From Fusobacterium sp. (GTDB lineage: Bacteria > Fusobacteriota > Fusobacteriia > Fusobacteriales > Fusobacteriaceae), in contig NZ_JAWDXO010000061.1 of the NCBI RefSeq assembly GCF_032477075.1, forward strand, positions 1 to 7,901: DNA of 7,901 nucleotides, in the 5' to 3' direction. Shown in pieces: positions 5,396-7,901 of this stretch (position 1 is its first letter; each line of letters begins with the position of its first letter). Under the pieces are notes generated by a model. That model made no database searches. It worked only from the letters and a program-made list of their open reading frames with translations, and was not told where the DNA came from. Made by a program: the position numbers and the translations under genes.

Positions 5396-7702
5396 ATGAT
5401 AAAAAAAATCTTGATTCTTCATTTCTTTATTCTAATATTTTCCTTCTCATTTTCTGGTGGAGTTCAATCTAAAGAATATAAAGTGGATGCCATCAATAAA
5501 GCAATAGAAGAATTAAAGATGCAGCAAGTTCATTTGGAACTTTTAAAAGAAAAAATTGAAAACACAAATACTGATATTACAGAAAAAATTCCTGTTTCTG
5601 AAGGCAGACCAAAAATAGCACTTGTTTTAAGTGGTGGAGGTGCAAAAGGAGCTGCTCATGTTGGAGTTCTTAAAGTTCTTGAAAAATATCAGATCCCTGT
5701 AGATATAATAATTGGAACAAGTGTTGGAAGTATAGTGGGAGGAATGTACTCCATTGGCTATTCTGCTGATGAAATAGAAAAAACTATAATCAATCTAAAA
5801 TTTACTACACTTCTTACAAATTCCAAGGATAGAAATCTAAAAAATATAGAAGATAAAATAGAGAATGATAAATATCCCTTTACAGTTAGCATTGATAAAA
5901 ATCTTAAATTATCATTTCCTATGGGCTTTCTAAATGGGGAAAATATTTATTTACAATTAAAAGAAATATTTAATAGAGCTGAAAATATTAAAAATTTTAA
6001 TGATCTTCCTGTTCAATATAGAGCTATCACTACTGATTTACAAACTGGAAAGGAAGTTATATTAGGTAATGGAGATCTTGCTCTTGCAACATTTAAAAGT
6101 ATGGCTATTCCTAGTTTTCTTGAACCTATTGAAGATAATGGAAAATTTTATGTGGATGGAGGAGTCGTTAATAATTTTCCTATAGATGTGGCCATTTCAT
6201 TAGGAGCTGATATAATAATAGCTGTTGATATTTCTGCTGAAGCTTCAAAAATAAATGAAAAATCAAACCTTATAACTATTTTAGATAAACTTGCTACATA
6301 TAATGGAAATAGAAAAGTTGATTTACATAAAAGACTGGCTGATATTTTAATAGTTCCAGATGTAAAGGATCATGATACAATAGATTTTAGCAATCTTTCA
6401 GAACTTGTAGATGAAGGAGAAAAAGCTGCTGAAAAATATGGATATATTCTAGAAAATTTAAGTTACCCTCAAGAATTTAAAAATATAAAAGAGAAAGGTC
6501 TTAAAGAAAAACCTATATTGATAAAAAATATAAAGCTTGTTGGAAATGAAATTCTCACTGAGGAAAAGGTTAAAAATCTTATGCCAAAGGTTAAAGGTAA
6601 TCAATTTACCAGATCTGATTTAAATGATTGGACAAAAAGAGTTTATTCAGTGAGCTATATAGAGAGAGCTTTTTATGAAATAGATAAAGATACTATTATA
6701 TTTAAAGTAAAAGAAAAAGATGGAATAAATATCAATGCATCTCTTAATTACGCTTCTAATTATGGTGGTTCTATGAATATATCTGCTACCATTCCAAACT
6801 TTGGATTATGGACAAGAAATTATACTATAAAAGCAGAAGCATCAAGTTATCCTAAAATAGCTCTTAATAATCTTTCATTTTATGAATTGGGAAGAATTAA
6901 AATTTTAACTGCTGCTAGTATGGGTTATGAAGTTAATCCATTATTCATCTTTAATGAAGGAAACAAAGTTTCAACATATGAATCAAATACTTTTAAAACC
7001 ACTTTATCACTTGGTACTGCAATATCTAATAATATAGTTACAGGATTAACTTTAGAATATCAAAGTACAGATAATAAATATTCTGGTGGAAGCAGAGCAT
7101 ACAGAAATTTTCATGAAAATTATCAAACTATTTCCTCTGGAATGTATCTCTATATTGATACACTTAATAAAAAGAATTTTCCATCAAAGGGAAATGTTCT
7201 GCGTTTTGATGGTTTTAATACTCAAGGAGTGGGAAGTGAGGACATAAATTATAATGGTTTTCTGTTTTCTACTGATTTTTATATTCCTATAACTGAAAGA
7301 TTCTCTATGAATATAGGGATATCTGGAGGAAAAACAGCAGGTGAAAATATTCCTAATAGTAATTTATTTAAATTGGGAGGATTAAGAGATAATGATTTAG
7401 CATTCTCCTTTGTAGGTTTGCCTATGATGGGAAGATATACTGATGAATTTTATATGATTCGTGGTGGCATTCAATATAAACTTACAGATAGTTTCTACCT
7501 TATAGGTAAATATAATATGATGACTTATTCATCTGATGGTTTGTCTTTCCAAAAATCTTATGATATTGGAGATAGAAAATATCATGGTTATGGTGGTGGT
7601 ATAGGTTGGGATACATTCCTTGGCCCTATTTCTTTAATGCTATCTAATGATTTAGATTCCTCTTCTCCATTATTTGAAATATATATGGGATATACATTTT
7701 AA
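5396..7702 (+). CDS. fplA: Patatin-like phospholipase, type Vd autotransporter (FplA-like)
   Basis: FplA is the Fusobacterium class A1 phospholipase that crosses the outer membrane through its own barrel and acts on host or bacterial phospholipids at the surface or after release. This 768-aa protein has: a signal peptide, KK then a hydrophobic run, likely cleaved near VQS-K (about 25/26); a short charged helical stretch (about 30-64); a patatin domain (about 72-355) with oxyanion loop GGGAKG (80-85), nucleophile Ser109 in GTSVG, and catalytic Asp254 in DGG; one POTRA domain (about 373-442); and a C-terminal beta-barrel (about 443-768) ending in Phe, the usual BAM recognition feature. As I recall, F. 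nucleatum FplA uses Ser98 and Asp243; the 145-residue gap is identical here. Start at 5396 chosen from the ribosome binding site and signal peptide. It is monocistronic, divergent from the ABC-F gene and convergent with a partial outer-membrane gene. The dyad over its -10 hints at control. Confidence 0.94.
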   Translation: MIKKILILHFFILIFSFSFSGGVQSKEYKVDAINKAIEELKMQQVHLELLKEKIENTNTDITEKIPVSEGRPKIALVLSGGGAKGAAHVGVLKVLEKYQIPVDIIIGTSVGSIVGGMYSIGYSADEIEKTIINLKFTTLLTNSKDRNLKNIEDKIENDKYPFTVSIDKNLKLSFPMGFLNGENIYLQLKEIFNRAENIKNFNDLPVQYRAITTDLQTGKEVILGNGDLALATFKSMAIPSFLEPIEDNGKFYVDGGVVNNFPIDVAISLGADIIIAVDISAEASKINEKSNLITILDKLATYNGNRKVDLHKRLADILIVPDVKDHDTIDFSNLSELVDEGEKAAEKYGYILENLSYPQEFKNIKEKGLKEKPILIKNIKLVGNEILTEEKVKNLMPKVKGNQFTRSDLNDWTKRVYSVSYIERAFYEIDKDTIIFKVKEKDGININASLNYASNYGGSMNISATIPNFGLWTRNYTIKAEASSYPKIALNNLSFYELGRIKILTAASMGYEVNPLFIFNEGNKVSTYESNTFKTTLSLGTAISNNIVTGLTLEYQSTDNKYSGGSRAYRNFHENYQTISSGMYLYIDTLNKKNFPSKGNVLRFDGFNTQGVGSEDINYNGFLFSTDFYIPITERFSMNIGISGGKTAGENIPNSNLFKLGGLRDNDLAFSFVGLPMMGRYTDEFYMIRGGIQYKLTDSFYLIGKYNMMTYSSDGLSFQKSYDIGDRKYHGYGGGIGWDTFLGPISLMLSNDLDSSSPLFEIYMGYTF

Positions 7703-7732
7703 GAAATAAAATTCAAATAGAAAAAAGATTAC

Positions 7733-7753
7733 ATTTAAAAATTATTTTTAAAT
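7733..7753. repeat. All-A/T inverted repeat downstream of fplA
   Basis: ATTTAAAAA and TTTTTAAAT form a perfect 9-bp stem around a 3-nt centre (7742-7744), 30 nt after the fplA stop. With no G or C the hairpin would be weak. It may add to 3' end formation for fplA or be part of the U-rich tail of the opposing terminator. Confidence 0.4.
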
Positions 7754-7757
7754 AAAG

Positions 7758-7795
7758 AATAGGCTATAGACAATAAATTTTGTCCATAGCCTATT
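7758..7795 (-). terminator. Intrinsic terminator between convergent genes, biased to the minus strand
   Basis: Arms AATAGGCTATAGACAA (7758-7773) and TTGTCCATAGCCTATT (7780-7795) pair over 16 positions around a 6-nt loop, with one mismatch (7768 with 7785). In the minus-strand RNA that position is a G-U pair and the stem is followed by CTTTATTT, as expected for a terminator of the gene at 7803-7901. In the plus-strand RNA it is an A-C mismatch followed by ATAAAAATT with no U tract, so it would serve fplA less well. Confidence 0.8.
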
Positions 7796-7802
7796 ATAAA
7801 AA

Positions 7803-7901
7803 TTAAAATCTAAGTTTATATCCTATGGATATCATATTATCAGAAATTTTTGATCTCTCAACTGAAACATCATATGATATATTTACAGATGTACTTTCAC
7901 T
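7803..7901 (-). CDS. C-terminal end of a probable outer-membrane beta-barrel protein (partial)
   Basis: The minus strand is open from the right edge to a TAA at 7805-7803, giving the last 32 residues of a protein that begins outside the window. They alternate polar and apolar residues in two strand-like stretches (VNISYDVSVE and NMISIGYKLRF) with a short polar turn between, and the final residue is Phe. This is the pattern of the last strands of BAM-inserted outer-membrane barrels, such as autotransporters or porins. A strong hairpin follows 8 nt after the stop codon, supporting a genuine gene end. The family cannot be named from so little sequence; an autotransporter adhesin would be plausible in a fusobacterium, but that is inference. 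Confidence 0.7.
   Translation of the reverse strand, partial: SESTSVNISYDVSVERSKISDNMISIGYKLRF

Overview
The window reads as a chromosomal segment from a low-GC, outer-membrane-bearing anaerobe, most likely Fusobacterium or a close relative. The AT-rich third positions and A/T-filled intergenic DNA fit this. The strongest evidence is a patatin-POTRA-beta-barrel protein closely matching the architecture of the Fusobacterium phospholipase autotransporter FplA. Species cannot be fixed from the sequence alone.

Layout. Positions 1-3188 (minus strand) hold the streptomycin (str) operon, read right to left: rpsL, rpsG, fusA and the first 32 codons of tuf, which runs off the left edge. A strong sigma70-type promoter lies just upstream of rpsL. 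Between fusA and tuf is a perfect 10-bp hairpin, and a possible internal tuf promoter overlaps it. Positions 3326-5233 (minus strand) encode a two-ATPase-domain ABC-F protein, upstream of and co-oriented with the str operon. Positions 5234-5395 form a divergent promoter region for the ABC-F gene (minus) and the fplA-like gene (plus). Positions 5396-7702 (plus strand) encode the patatin-like type Vd autotransporter. The last 99 bases (7803-7901, minus strand) are the 3' end of a convergent gene whose product ends like an outer-membrane beta-barrel; a strong hairpin separates it from fplA.

How the parts fit. The left two thirds are translation machinery: 30S proteins uS12 and uS7, elongation factors G and Tu, and an ABC-F ATPase of a family that acts on ribosomes. 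The right third is cell-surface biology: a secreted or surface phospholipase and a second probable outer-membrane barrel protein. There is no sign of mobile elements, CRISPR, tRNA or rRNA. This is mostly ordinary core genome; I found no convincing undescribed system. The points worth a second look are regulatory: the fusA-tuf hairpin with a GNRA loop, the short rpsL-rpsG gap, the duplicated -10 at the str promoter, the dyad over the fplA -10, and the orientation-biased terminator.
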